From Siderastrea siderea (taxonomy: Eukaryota > Cnidaria > Anthozoa > Scleractinia > Rhizangiidae), in NCBI GenBank assembly GCA_964030785.1, contig OZ034975.1:828201-892200 (forward strand): a stretch of 64,000 nt of DNA, read 5' to 3'. A program made the position numbers and the translations under genes. The first letter of the stretch is position 1. Each line of letters begins with the position of its first letter. Positions 1 to 12,279 of this stretch are shown piece by piece. The notes below the pieces were generated by a model. It did not search any database and was not told the origin of the DNA. It worked only from the letters and a program-made list of their open reading frames with translations.

Positions 1-237
1 AGCTTACTGAATTTTTTAAGATCAAAGGCGAACCTTTGCTAAGCCGGAATTGATGTTTCGACTTGTATGGAGTACTTTTATGTTGGCTACTAACCAGAGA
101 GCACAAAACAGAGACCAGACTCGTTTAGCATTTCACGCTTATAAGTTCCCACTTTGTGCACATTCTCTCACTCTTGTATGAATTTCTCTTTGCGTGATCA
201 AAATTGCCTGGTTTTCAACCGTCTTTTCTTTTCTTAG

Positions 238-3200
238 GTGTTAAGGGCGACAAAGGCGACCCGGGAAAAGATGGGAAAGACGGAAAGAAAGGAGACAAAG
301 GCGAAAAAGGTACGATGGCAACGACTCTAGTTGAGATGTCCAGCTGCTCCTTGGTTGATTTTGTAGTCATGGTGTTGCTTTTTCATTTGGCACCATCACT
401 TACACATACAACTTGCACAATATAACCAGTACTTTTAAAAGCCCTGAATGAAATGAAGGAAAGCAAAGCCTAATGTTTGCCAGGTCCCGCTCCTTTACAA
501 GTTCTGAGCTGATTTGTGGTTTAATCACCATAACAGACACTTAAGACAAGAAAGAGATTAAACTTGCAGATTTTCCGTGGGTTATACTCTTATCTAGGTG
601 CTTAATTATTAGCAAGAAAGAGATTAAACATGAAGGTTTTCCGGGAGGTTATACTCTTATCTACGTGCTTAATTTTAATACTTAATCTGACGTAATTACT
701 TTGTTTAATGAACCTCACCTATTACTCAGCTTTCTTCTGCACTGCATTTCTTTCAGGTGACCGAGGAGAGCCTGGACCTCAAGGTAGTGCACCTAGACAG
801 AAATAAAATGTTATTGTCAAAACAATTAACTTAGTGAAAGGCACAACACCCGGTATGTCTTACCCTGCGAGCAGTGCTTCCCTCCTCTTATCCCCTCGGC
901 GAACGAGAACCGGGAACCACGAGTAGCCCCGCAGCTCTTAACAACCTCTAATTTCATTGGACCTTGGTATCACGCAGCTCTATTGTTTTCGGGGCTAGGG
1001 TCCATTGTTTTGTTGTTTGGTGTATTGTTTTCTCAGCAAATCAGAGAAGACCTTGTAAGAGGTGCGACATCGCCCGGAACCACTGCTCGCAGGGTAGGTA
1101 TGTCCATTCGCAAAAAGGGAAAACATAAGAGGGAAACATTTTCTTTATTTTAAGACCGTAATGTTCTTACGCTTGATAACCTGTTCTTTTTGTAGGTTTA
1201 CCAGGCACAATGATGGGCGTAAGTAGTTTGCTTGTTTGTTTTTCTCGATTACTTTATAAAGTAGAGCTCATTAATGTCTCCAGTGGTAAATCTTGAAAAT
1301 GAACATTCTAGCTGCCATCGATAATGGTTAAAATTATTCCCTGAGGTTGGGGGTAAACAATTTTTGTAGTAGAAGTGAATTATCGTACAGTGAATTACCA
1401 GGACCCCAAGTGTTTTTTTTTGTGTGTTTTCTGATAAATGGACAAAAATTCGCGTGAGAGGACCGTTGCTTCGCTCGGAGATAAAAATCAAATGCTCTCC
1501 CGGGTTTGCAGTAGCCAATCAGAGCGCCCGAAAACACTCTTCACTTTTGTGGTATAATAGTGCTACTACCTAATACAAATCTTAGACGTCACGTTCTTTT
1601 AATAGTAAGAGCTGATAGAAATGAAATCCTGGAAGAAAACGAAAGCAACTTAAAACATGTGAACTAAATTGAAGGTTGAAGGTGGGATGATGTTGAGATC
1701 GTAAGGTTAATGGTTCGAAAGAAATTTGCGCCGTTGTGTTGAACGTTTACTCCACTGATTCTTTCTCCACCCATGTGAAAAAATAAGCAGCGAAGAGAAA
1801 AATGCTGGGTTAACCCTGCGATGGACTAGCATCCGATCCAGCGAAGGAGTAGCAGTACTCCAAGTTGCTCTACGCTACCGGTTAATTGGAGATAAGCAAA
1901 GGATGGAAGAGACGTAAAGCTCCAGATCGTAAACAGTCTTATCCTATAAAAATAAACAAAAACTAAAATACACCGTTGTGGCACATAAATTACATTTTAT
2001 TTTATTTGGCTGAGATTATATTTTATTTCAGTCCATAGATTCAGCTCACATTGTTGGTTATGGTGAACACATTAATCCGCCCACAGGTACAACAAAATGT
2101 TAGTGTTGCTTTTCCTGGTTCATTAATTATAAATCTTATAGTGTCCATCCGTAGTTCTGTCTCTAAAGCAAAGTTTTTGGTCTGTGACGTTAATCCTTTT
2201 CATGGATGAAATCCATGCAGACAAAAAGCGATTACTTCAATATGTCACCGCAAAACACTTTGCTACATCCCATGAAGGAAACACTTAGGGACCGCGTCAC
2301 CCGACGCTGTCAGCTAGGTTTTTCCCTTATAACAGTTGTCGCGCTACTCAGCCATTACAAATGTAGGCTGTGTTTAAGACTTGTTAAGGTAGAGTATTCC
2401 AAACAAGAAATAGCGAACAGCTTCTCACTTGTAAATCATGATTCTTCAAACTGCATCACAAAGTCACCTCTAATAGTCGTCTTTCTTGACACAGAAACAG
2501 TCGACCCAACTTCTAATTTGCAAAAACTACATCACATTCGATGTCATTAAAGATGTGTTTATTGTTCATCGTGGTGTAAGATAGGTAAGATGAACGTTTA
2601 TTCATTTGTCTCACGATGGAATCGCTTTGAGTTGGTGATCGCTACGTTTCGACTGCAATACTGCTAGTCTTCATGAGCGATGCAAGACAGGATAAAAGAA
2701 CACGACAGAGATATACGGCTTGCTCGTACGCAAACCTCCGCAGTTTCGGAGCACGCTAACGAAACGGGGCATCTTCCTATTTGGAAAGAAGTTAAGTTTA
2801 TTGATGTGACCCTCACTGGTACACACGTAGGGTCAAAGAGGCTATCCATATAAGACTTCATCCTAATAACATCAATAGAGATAGTGGAATCGAAATTCCT
2901 GAAGCTTGGATACCTACGATCAGAAAGCACAACAGCCGACCAACCACAAAGCGGACCTGTGAGGGAACGACATCTAATAGTCGGAATAATAATGAGGATC
3001 GAAATGCACCAATAGTAGCGAACCATCATGCTACAAATAGCGACACATAAACAATCGACCTCATCGCCTGTATTGCAGTCGAAACGTCGCGATCAACAAC
3101 TCAAAGCGATTCCATCGTGAGACAAACGAATAAACGTTCATCTTACCTACATCACATTCCTCACACATCGATTTTCTCTGTTTTCTTCCTCGAAACAAAG

Positions 3201-3691
3201 TTTCCCAACTGGAAATTTCAAATTTGTCAATTTTAAACTTTGGCTGAATTACTAAATCGTTCTCAACTTTTTCCACAGTTCACCGCATCACCAATTGGAG
3301 GCTGAGCCACAAAACCGGTAGTATAAAGTTTGTCAGCAACAGCTTTCTGGTGATTGGCACCGCGGGTTACTACTTCATATACAGCCAACTGTTCTACTAC
3401 GCCGGGGACACGCTCTTCATGGGGCATTACACGTACATCAATGAGGAGCCCGTTATGCGCAGTCTCAGTAGCGTGGTTAGCGAGACGAAGAAATACAACA
3501 CAAATTACCACGGAGCTGTCTTCTTGCTCAAGAAGGGCGACAAAATATCCGTGCGGATCCCGTTTACTAAGTCCTACTTTATGAACAAGGAGACCAGTTA
3601 CTTTGGCGCCTTCCTTATAAGCCCTGTTCCAAACACAAATGCTACTGTAAATGTCACTCAATCAACCACCAATATTCCGGATCTCCAGTAA
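238..3691 (+). CDS. Collagen-TNF (ectodysplasin-like) ligand, 3' part
   Basis: TNF-superfamily ligand whose 5' exons lie left of the window. Exons are 238-309, 757-783, 1196-1218, 2032-2086 and 3279-3691, all with AG/GT borders and matching phases (1,1,0,1), giving 195 residues to the stop. The first three encode Gly-X-Y collagen repeats (GDKGDPGKDGKDGKKGDKG, then GDRGEPGPQGLPG). The fourth starts the TNF homology domain (SAHIVGYG, strand A). The last holds the core, GYYFIYSQLFYY, and the closing strand SYFGAFLI. A tail of about 20 residues follows with two N-glycosylation sequons (NAT, NVT). Collagen plus TNF is the ectodysplasin layout, so the product is probably a trimeric type II membrane or shed ligand for a TNF receptor. 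Which receptor cannot be seen. Introns contain a MITE, a SINE piece and a Penelope relic. No disabling change is seen. Confidence 0.9.
860..1096. mobile_element. hAT-like MITE in TNF-gene intron
   Basis: A 237-bp non-coding element bounded by a perfect 16-bp inverted repeat (TACCCTGCGAGCAGTG at 861-876, its complement at 1081-1096). It is flanked by the 8-bp direct repeat GGTATGTC at 852-859 and 1097-1104. An 8-bp duplication suggests hAT mobilisation. It contains no transposase and lies in the intron between the second and third visible exons of the collagen-TNF gene. Confidence 0.85.
1807..1946 (+). mobile_element. SINE fragment (3' part)
   Basis: This stretch reads in the same order as the body of the fuller minus-strand SINE near 55.8-56.1 kb: a line about the 'ctagcat' box, then GGAGTAGCA, then a purine-rich tail. 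The tRNA-like head is missing, so it is a 5'-truncated copy in the intron before the TNF-domain exons. Confidence 0.55.
2540..3146 (+). mobile_element. Penelope-like element relic (GIY-YIG end)
   Basis: From about 2675 the plus strand reads, with several stops, a peptide typical of the region after the GIY-YIG nuclease in Penelope-like retroelements (DPHWYTRRVKEAIHIRLHPN, then IEIPEAWIPTIRKHN). The piece is flanked by inverted arms of about 77 bp (2584-2660 and 3070-3147) and by a 13-bp direct repeat CTACATCACATTC (2527-2539 and 3147-3159). Family assignment is from motif recognition. The element is dead and sits in the last intron of the collagen-TNF gene, about 130 bp before the final exon. 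Confidence 0.7.
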
Positions 3692-5234
3692 AAATGGCGA
3701 AGGAAAAAAAAAGAGTTTTCTTTAAAGCCCTTTCTCTGCTTTTGCAGTCAGATTTTCAGGCATGTGATATGATACCAGCTTTTGAGGGCGTGGTGAAACG
3801 CAAGCGTGCGATCATTTAAGGGAAACGAATGTTTCAGTAATACTGCTTGTTTTTCCTGGACAGTTTTCACAAATGAAATTTGGGATTCTTTTTCTTTTTA
3901 AATTGAAGACTTGGGGGAACTCTATGATCATTAACTCCAGTGTAGATGAAGTCCATCTTTTGTACATGTTTGAATACAGCCCAACAGATTCGGCCCAAAT
4001 TTAGCTGGGAAGAACACTTAGCTTGATAGCTTTCAGCATCTTTTGTCACAGTGACTTGCAAACAAAGAAGGCCATCTTTTAACCAACATCTTTTATTATC
4101 GATTGTTTAATAGATTGTCTGCGTTGGGTTTGGGAATACTGTAGGCTGAAAGAAATTTAGAGAAGCCAAGGAATTGAGAAAGTGATTGTAAATATGGAAT
4201 GGGAATGGCACATTTTATTTTAATCTAGAGTCGCCAGACGGAATTAGTCAGCAACCCAAGACGCGAAGGGCTTTGCAAACGAACTAGTCATCCTGCATTT
4301 GTATTCTTGAATAAATTCTTCAGAGATAAGGGGAGTGGTCTCATCAACCTCGTATCATCACAATCGTTGACTGAATAACGAAAAAAACGTCTTTCGTACT
4401 TCTGTAAGTCTGATGAGCCGACACCCAGATTCCGAGAAGGTTATGTTTGAGGTTCTTTACTTGGTGGTCATGAAATGAAACCAGAGCATTCCATTTTCCA
4501 CAAGAAACTACACAACTCGTCCAGAGTCTGAGAAAGGCATTTGGGGCCATGAACTTGCAGGAGTGATCGTAATGATATGGTCTGTTATATCTGCCAAGAT
4601 GTTTTTTTATGGCATCAGCAAAGGTTGATGAGTCGTTCTCCTTTCGACTGGTAGACAAATTAATAAAGTGCTGTACATTACAGATTTTATAGATAAGTTT
4701 CAATTTTAAGGGCTCTGTTAAATACTTCGTTTAGTTATTTTGAGTTAAACTCGATTGTCCCCAAAGCGTGCCAGTTTGTCCCGTACACCTATTAGCATTA
4801 ATCACTATACACATATTAAGTTAACGTCGTTTCTCTAGTTATAAGTTAAAATAGTGACAGTCATTAATCTGTTTTACGGTGTGAACAGCGTAAGGTAATT
4901 ATCAATCAAGCATAAAAGGTAATATAAAAATTCTAGCATTAAAAATTCCTGACCAGTTCATTTGTCGGTATTAAATGCTGCACCAGCCGGCTGTAATTGC
5001 TAGTTGAAATACGGCTTTTTGTTTTCACTGCATGTAAAATGAAAATGAACACTGTAAAATCCCAGTTGTAAATAAACAGTGCAAGATATCTGAAATGAAC
5101 ACTGGGCAGTTACACTCACTATTCTCTTGCACACTAGCCCTCTCGATGTCAATAAAAGGCAACAAACAAACTGCTTTAAGTAGTGCATTTAACACCCATT
5201 TTGAATGCATTACTTACAGTAGGGCCATGGCTCA
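3692..5234. other. 3' flank of TNF gene 1, no gene seen
   Basis: No supported exon. The 3' untranslated region probably begins here; an AATAAA at 4310-4315 is a candidate poly(A) signal about 620 bp after the stop. A minus-strand 119-residue open frame at 4344-4703 has no recognisable domain and is not called. Confidence 0.4.
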
Positions 5235-6835
5235 GGTTAAGGTTATAAATGCAGTGTAACATGGGATCACGACCATGCATGTCTCATTGTTCCTTTTGGG
5301 AACTGTCCCGTTACTGAAGGTTTCAAATGTAGTGTTTTTGTGTGGATGATGACTCAGTGTCCCCTTATGGGAGGTGTCACCTTACTGGAGGTTACAAATG
5401 TAGTGTTTGTGCGTGGACCATGCCTCAGTGTCCCCTTATGGGAGGTGTCACCTTACTGAAGTTTACAAATGTAGTGTTTGTGTGTGGATCATGACTCAGT
5501 GTCCCCTTATGGGAGGTGTCACCTTACTGAAGTTTACAAATGTAGTGTTTTTGTGTGGATCATGACTCAGTGTCCCCTTATGGGAGGTGTCCCCTTACTG
5601 GAGGTTACAAATGTAGTGCTTGTTTGTGGATCATGACTCAGTGTCCCCTTATGGGAGGTGTCACCTTACTGGAGGTTACAAATGTAGTGCTTGTTTGTGG
5701 ATCATGACTCAGTGTCCCCTTATGGGAGGTGTCGCCTTACTGGAGGTTACAAATGTAGTGCTCGTTTGTGGATCATGACTCAGTGTCCCCTTATGGGAGG
5801 TGTCACCTTACTGGAGGTTACAAATGTAGTGTTTGTGTGTGGACCATGTCTCAGTGTCCCCGTTATGGGAGGTGTCCCCTTACTGGAGGTTACAAATGTA
5901 GTGCTTCTTTGTGGACCATGTCTCAGTGTCCCCTTATGGGAGGTGTCCCCTTACTGAAGGTTACAAATATAGTGTAACATGGGATCACGACCATGCATGT
6001 CTCATTGTTCCTTTTGGGAACTGTCCCGTTACTGAAGGTTTCAAATGTAGTGTTTTTGTGTGGATGATGACTCAGTGTGTCACCTTACTGGAGGTTACAA
6101 ATGTAGTGTTTGTGCGTGGACCATGTCTCAGTGTCCCCTTATGGGAGGTGTCCCCTTACTGGAGGTTACAAATGTAGTGCTTCTTTGTGGACCATGTCTC
6201 AGTGTCCCCTTATGGGAGGTGTCCCCTTACTGAAGGTTACAAATGTAGTGTAACATGGGATCACGACCATGCATGTCTCATTGTTCCTTTTGGGAACTGT
6301 CCCGTTACTGAAGGTTTCAAATGTAGTGTTTTTGTGTGGATGATGACTCAGTGTCCCCTTATGGGAGGTGTCACCTTACTGGAGGTTACAAATGTAGTGT
6401 TTGTGCGTGGACCATGCCTCAGTGTCCCCTTATGGGAGGTGTCACCAGGTCTCAGTGTCCCCTTATGGGAGGTGTCCCCTTACTGGAGGTTACAAATGTA
6501 GTGCTTCTTTGTGGACCATGTCTCAGTGTCCCCTTATGGGAGGTGTCCCCTTACTGAAGGTTACAAATGTAGTGTTTGTGTGTGGATCATTACTCAGTGT
6601 CCCCCTATGGGAGGTGTCACCTTACTGGAGGTTACAAATGTAGTGTTTTTGTGTGGATCATGACTCAGTGTCCCCTTATGGGAGGTGTTCCTTAGTTTGA
6701 GGTTATAAATGTTACTGTTTGCATGGGATCAGGACCATACATGTCTCAGCATCCCCTCACTGGAGGTTACAATTGCAGTGCTTGTGTGTGTTCAGGACCC
6801 TGACTTTATGTTCCCTTATGGGAAATGTCCATTCT
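5235..6835. repeat. 70-bp minisatellite with higher-order units
   Basis: About 20 tandem copies of a 70-bp unit built round GTGTCCCCTTATGGGAGGTG and GGTTACAAATGTAGTG. A variant unit beginning TAACATGGGATCACGACC recurs at about 5258, 5974 and 6250. The last two are 276 bp apart, which indicates duplication of multi-unit blocks. The unit length is not a multiple of three, so the open frames across it are artefacts. Confidence 0.95.
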
Positions 6836-7545
6836 TGACCCCAGGGACAGATCCAGCTTTGATTGGTTGTCCATAAGAACAATCAAAACGCTTCTGATTT
6901 GACAATCTGATACATGCAAAAAAATAAGAACGTACAAAGGGCAGTTGGCATGAAAAAGAAAGAGCTTACAGTGGGAAGTTGGCATGAAAAAGAAAGTGCC
7001 CTGGACTCGAGACTATAGCACGACAAAACATTGTCAACACAGAGCTGCAGCCATGAGCAAAACCCCCCCAAAAAACCGTGTAACACGAACGTAAAAATTT
7101 GCCATTGTTGCAATTCTCTGTCTAATATCTATGATCGTCTAATATCTATCGATCAGTGAGATGACGATGTTGATTGCTCTGCCTTTTTTCACTGGTGGTC
7201 CTTTGGCATCCACAAAATCAAAAACAATGCTCAGCTCACAAGAAAAATAAGTGACTTTCCAAACCCTGTAGGTAAACCCCTAACACATCCCTCTTTGAAC
7301 AAGTACAGCAGCTTCGATAACTGACTATTGCTCAACTTTTAATTTAAACTCGGAGGGTTCACCAGCTTTAGCTAAAGCAAAATCCAAGGCTTTATCAAGC
7401 AATCAAGTAGCGCTGCCATTTTGATCTTGGACTGACAAGCATGCACTGCAAAGGCCAAATAGTTAGATTTTGGCTATGCTCACGTGGAGTTTCCCAGAGC
7501 ACTTCACTGCTCAGTTATGCAAATGAAAAGTTCTGGAGTCGAGAA
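6836..7545. other. Unique spacer splitting the minisatellite
   Basis: About 700 bp of non-repeat sequence between the main minisatellite block and a small degenerate remainder of it. This suggests an insertion or a duplication boundary. No terminal repeats or coding potential were recognised. Confidence 0.4.
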
Positions 7546-7715
7546 TAGGGAGGTGTCCCCTTACTGGAAGTTACAAATGAAGTGTTTGTGCATAGCATAT
7601 TAGGACCATGATTCAGTGTTCCCTTATGGGAGGGGTCCCCTTGAGCATACAAATGTAGCACTTGTCCATAGTGAGGACAATAACTCAGTGTCCCCTTAGG
7701 TGGAGGTTACAGATT
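7546..7715. repeat. Degenerate 70-bp minisatellite remnant
   Basis: Two to three decayed units (GGAGGTGTCCCCTTACTGGA, later TCAGTGTCCCCTTAGG) match the array ending near 6.84 kb. Confidence 0.75.
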
Positions 7716-7794
7716 TGTGAAATTATAATTGAATACAGCAGCGCCCAGCTAAACTGGCCACCTGTAGGCCACATAAATCTGGGTCATTTTGCCT

Positions 7795-8085
7795 AGGGGG
7801 GCGGGAGACCTCTCTGTCCTGAACAGGGTACATAATTTTTATGCTGGTCTGTCGTAAACAGGGTATGGTTGCATGATTGTCGTCATTAAATATGGCTTAT
7901 ACAGTATTCAGCAATCCCAGGTGAGAGACGTTTGTGCATTGCATCATTTGTCCTAAACAGGGATCTAAAATGGAAGGTGTTGTCCTAAACAGGGCTGGTA
8001 TTTTCAGGCATGGCATTTTTGTCCTACACAGGTTCAGGGTTCCTTCAGACCCCTATACCCAAACACTCCTACCCCCCTAGGTCAT
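7795..8085 (+). repeat. Dispersed repeat with CCTAAACAGGG motif
   Basis: Variants of GTCCTAAACAGGG recur five or six times at irregular spacing. The same motif, complementary, recurs at about 39810-40110 in intron 6 of sulfatase B. It is a dispersed repeat of unknown class. Confidence 0.55.
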
Positions 8086-8089
8086 TTTG

Positions 8090-9725
8090 ATGGGGTTTAC
8101 ATTTCTCATAAGTGAATGACGAATAACCTTTTGTTTGGTCAAAATGAAGCTGCTGTAGGTGGTATTAATAGCGTGACGACAAGACCAGCTTTAACACATG
8201 TGACAATGATGAGCATGACAGTCGTAGCAAAACAGTTACTAATATTTCTTTTTGCCTAAATTGGTCTGTCGTTTTGACAAAATCAGTTTATAAAAAAGAC
8301 TTTCAGTGAGATGGTGAAGTAAATTATTAATTATTGTTTAATTTATAAGACCTGTAATTAATGGCTGCAAATTTGAAGAGTTTTAACTTCGGGGTGGGGG
8401 GAGTCATTTCCTTTATGAACACAAAAAGGTATTTTTGCTTACATTCTACATCTTATTTTCCGCTTTGCTCTTCTTTTACTTTGCATTTTACTCAGTTTCT
8501 CCTCAAGCTGAACAAATTAAAGCAAGCTGGATTGAATTTTTGTTGTTAATTTTTGCATAAATTAACGATACAAGATTTATTACCAGACATCGACACGTTG
8601 CACTTTACAACGCTCGAAGACAAATCTTGCAAAAGTCATTTTTTCCAACCAACAAATTAGGACAAAATACTAGTACTACAACGAGAGATTTTGTGACTTT
8701 TGCGGCAATTTGAGGGCTCATTCGATCGACCCTTGAATAAGGCGTAACACTCTCACGCTTGAGTGCAGTAAAATGTGACACGACAGCAAATATCTTCCAC
8801 ATTTTTTCGCCAAAATTACTGCTATTAATATCGCTTGTTTTCAAATACAACTACAAAATTCAAAGGAAAGATGTTGTTAGATTTATTTATAAGGCAAGGA
8901 AGGGTTTTGATGGCATTCTGTTGGTTATTTCAGTCTCAGTAATAAAACGAAGGAGGGAAGGGTTATCGTGAGTGCCAGTGAATTATAAATCATCATGCAT
9001 GCACACCCAAAAAAGTCAAAATGCACGTTAAGCGCTGCTGTGTTTGCTCTTAATGGTATTACAGTAAAGCTCATTGCAGAGTAAAGCTTAAATGTTTAAA
9101 CAACTGGCCTTCTTGCCTTAGACTTACCTTTACCTCGCTACAAAAAGGAAATTTCACGACAGATTTTTTAGCTCTTTAGTCATTTAGTAGTGGAATGTGC
9201 TTCTGGCGTTGCAGCGATGCTTTCTAGCAAATCACAAGTTACTTGTGTCAGGTCATAACACGACTTACCTAAAAAATGTTGGCCTTTTCATTGATTCCTT
9301 GTCAAAAATTGGAACAAATTCACCCTTTTCATCTCGTTCTTCCCACTTAGCTTTCAGATGTGCCGAGGAAGCACATTTTTTCGATACGACGCAAGCCGAC
9401 GCAAGACGTGGGTGGGGGATTCCCCCAGATCGAGTCATGCATACCACTGGTCACGTGTTTAAGCATGTTTGGTCATCTTTGGGAAATACCTATTTTCTTT
9501 TTGTTTGCTTTTTATTTGGATTTACTTTATTTTTCCCTGGCTAGTCCAAAAAAGCTCTTTGAAAGCTTAATTTGGATGGTTTTTCATGATTAATGAGTGA
9601 GACAGATATCTATAGAATCGAACCAAGTACTACAAAAAAGTAATGCTGATTCAATAGTAGGGAAACTGTATATTTACCAATATTTCAAGAGGCACAGCCT
9701 TTCTTCTTCAGTGTCTTACAGAGAA
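8090..9725. other. Intergenic, no gene seen
   Basis: AT-rich sequence with short open frames of 60-115 codons that lack recognisable domains, splice context or repeat structure. Nothing is annotated. Confidence 0.4.
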
Positions 9726-10299
9726 TGACTCCAGGGTTGTCCACAACTTTTCAAGTAGCTGGCAAAAATTCCTAAGAAGCCGGATAGTGATTATCGAGCA
9801 CCGATGGCGATTCCTTCTAGGGGGTCTGGGGGCGTGCCCCCCCCCCCCCCTCCCCAGAAACGGAATTTCGTTGATTCTGAGCACAAATTTCCAATAATGT
9901 CAGTTCCAAAAGTAATCTTATCTTTTCAATTTTATTTGTATACACTCTGCCTTCAGTGGTTTTCTCAGAGCTCGAGACTAACTTTTCAACTTAGTAGCCA
10001 AGTGGCTAGTGAGAGGTTTGACTTCACCAGCCAAAATAAATTTTCACTCAGACTTTTTTTGCATAATCTCATACTGTGTTCAATATGTCTAATTTTTAGC
10101 CGAGTTAAGTACTGTAAACATGCCTCTATGTAATCTCAAGAGTGAAGAACTTGTTGACTATTCTTTCCAACTGTTAAAGATCCTCACACGCAGAATACAA
10201 AGTACTATGTGCCTTAAGGGCAAAATTCCCAGGCACGATGTAGTTCACGCCTCTCTTTTCTGTTTCGGTCAGATTATGACGAATAACTCAAACAGTTAA

Positions 10300-11790
10300 C
10301 CTTATATGAGCATGTCATTGTACGGAGAAACATTGGGAAGACAAAGGTACGGAGAAACGTTGAGAAGTCATATCAAACACGTTGGTTGGAAATGCACTAC
10401 AGTAGGGAGAAGTGCTGCCAAAGTACCAAGATACAGAGACTAACAAAATATGCAACTACTAACTTCGGAGAAACGTTATCAGTAGGGAAACTGTATATTT
10501 ACCAATATTTCAAGAGGCACAGGCACTCCGGCATCGCAGAGGTCAGGGTTCGAATCCCGGCAAGCCTGATTTTTTTTTTTTCAGGCTTTCTTTTCGCAAC
10601 TGCATAAGTTGCGTTAATAACTGCGAGGATCTTCTTTACATTTAATTCTTCATTCCGCAGTTCAAATATATGAATTTCATATATTCGTAATCTCATCTTC
10701 ACCTTTCCCGGGTATATTACGAACCAAGTTAATGACCAGTTCCCAGTTGGCTTGTTAGCTCAATTGGTTCAAAAAGCGCTGCACTGGTATCGCAGAGGTC
10801 AGGGTTCGAATCCCGGCAAGCCTGATTTTTTTCAGGCTTTCTTTTCGCAACTGCATAAGTTGCGTTAATAACTGCGAGGATCTTCTTTGCATTTAATTCT
10901 TCATTCCGCAGTTCAAATATATGAATTTCATATATTCATAATCTCATCTTCACCTTTCCCGGGTATATTACGAACCAAGTTAATGACCAGTTCCCAGTTG
11001 GCTTGTTAGCTCAATTGGTTAGAGCGCTGCACCGGTATCGCAGAGGTCAGGGTTCGAATCCCGGCAAGCCTGATTTTTTTCAGGCCTTCTTTTCGCAACT
11101 GCATAAGTTGCGTTAATAACTGCAAGGATCTTCTTTACATTTAATTCTTCATTCCGCAGTTCAAATATATGAATTTCATATATATTTATAATCTCAAAAC
11201 TAATTCCATACGCTAAGAACGTGTGTGACATACGGAAGAACGGCGAACGGACAGACTGAACTAATACAGCGAGACAATAAATTATGAAGAAATGTAAATG
11301 AGACAACTAAAATCGCACAAATGTAATAACCATACTAACGTACAGAGAAACGCTGATATAAGCAGTGTTGACTTATCGTACGAATGTACTAACACACTGA
11401 AAACCTTAGGAAGTGCAGAACATTGTCGTGCGAACGTGCTATAACGTACAAAGAAACGTTGAGAAGGCTAGACTAATAAATCGACGAACCTACCTACGTA
11501 CGGAGAAACGTTGTGAAGACGTTACATAGAGAGAAATGCTGGGAAGAGCAACTATTGTATGAACGTAGCAATTAATGTAAAAAAGGTTGATAACAGAAGA
11601 TTAAAGAATTGTGTGAACCTACTAACGTGTAGACAAGTATCATATGAACGCAATACTGAACCTTTCAAGGAAACGTATGGTGAAACGTTCTGAAGACGGC
11701 TAATTTCGTTCGAACGTAGAAATGACGGGGAAAACGTTGCCATCTGAGACGAGAATTAGTAGGGAAAAACGTTGAGAGGACAAAACAAGT
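10300..11790. repeat. Degenerate tandem repeat (GGAGAAACGTTG family)
   Basis: Variants of GTACGGAGAAACGTTGAGAAG alternate with TCGTACGAACGTACTAACG at roughly 60-70 bp spacing on both sides of the SINE trimer. Divergence is high, so this is an old minisatellite. Confidence 0.65.
10526..11190 (+). repeat. Three tandem tRNA-like SINE units
   Basis: Three copies spaced 256 and 248 bp apart share GCAGAGGTCAGGGTTCGAAT (a good pol III B box), a T run, then a roughly 150-bp body ending near TTTCATATAT. In units 2 and 3 a tRNA-like head precedes the B box: GGCTTGT acceptor strand, D arm GCTC/GAGC, anticodon loop with GGT in unit 3 (Thr-like). The T stem has a mismatch and the acceptor is one base short, so these are tRNA-derived repeats and not working tRNAs. 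Unit 1 has a replaced head. Confidence 0.75.
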
Positions 11791-12279
11791 ATCATACGAA
11801 CATTTTGATATCCTTCTACAGAATAAATTTTAAAATTCTGCTCACTCAATTTGCTTTTGGGATCCAATCATCAGAAGCAGTATTTAGTTTGGTTTCCATC
11901 CGGTGCTTTAGTGCTTTGAAATTTTCATTAGCCAAAATGGCTTGTGAAAGCACACGACTTACTAGCCAAAACGGAATTTCTACTAGTCTGCGGACTAGTT
12001 GGCTACCGTTAGTCTCGAGCCCTGAATTTCTACATGTAATTCCCAGAGCTCAATGTAGTGAACTAATAATCGTGTATCTCTGTGCCAACCAGATTATTTT
12101 TAAGTCAATAAATTGCAATGAGAACTAAGTTTCATTTTCATATATCTGCGCCAGTAACGGAACAAATAATTTGTCTTTAAAAATATATATATAAATCACA
12201 AAAGTAGCCGGCACAAATGACCCAAGTAGCAGGTTAATTCTGCCGGCTGCCGGCTGTTAGGGACAACCCTGTGACTCTA

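Larger units (their letters stand above)
9732..12271. mobile_element. 2.54-kb TIR element (class II-like)
   Basis: Ends in an 11-bp inverted repeat, CAGGGTTGTCC at 9732-9742 and GGACAACCCTG at 12261-12271. It is flanked directly by TGACTC (9726-9731 and 12272-12277). A second inverted similarity, around CTCGAGACTAAC (about 9970) and GTTAGTCTCGAG (about 12007), supports a palindromic body. The CAGGG terminus resembles hAT ends, but the visible duplication is 6 bp, so the superfamily is uncertain. No transposase was found. The interior holds a decayed minisatellite and a tRNA-like SINE trimer. Confidence 0.6.

Noticed and set aside
4344..4703. 119-codon minus-strand open frame
   Set aside because: No family resemblance, promoter or splice context; probably chance in the 3' flank of TNF gene 1.
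5691..6643. Overlapping open frames of 69-104 codons (VSPYGRCPLTGGYKC repeats)
   Set aside because: They run through a 70-bp tandem repeat whose period is not a multiple of three; no start context or splice structure.
5235..6835. CRISPR-like array
   Set aside because: Whole units are tandemly repeated with no unique spacers, and the genome is eukaryotic.
11006..11075. Functional tRNA-Thr(GGT)
   Set aside because: T-stem mismatch, one base missing in the acceptor/T-stem region, anticodon-stem mismatch, and presence in tandem SINE units.
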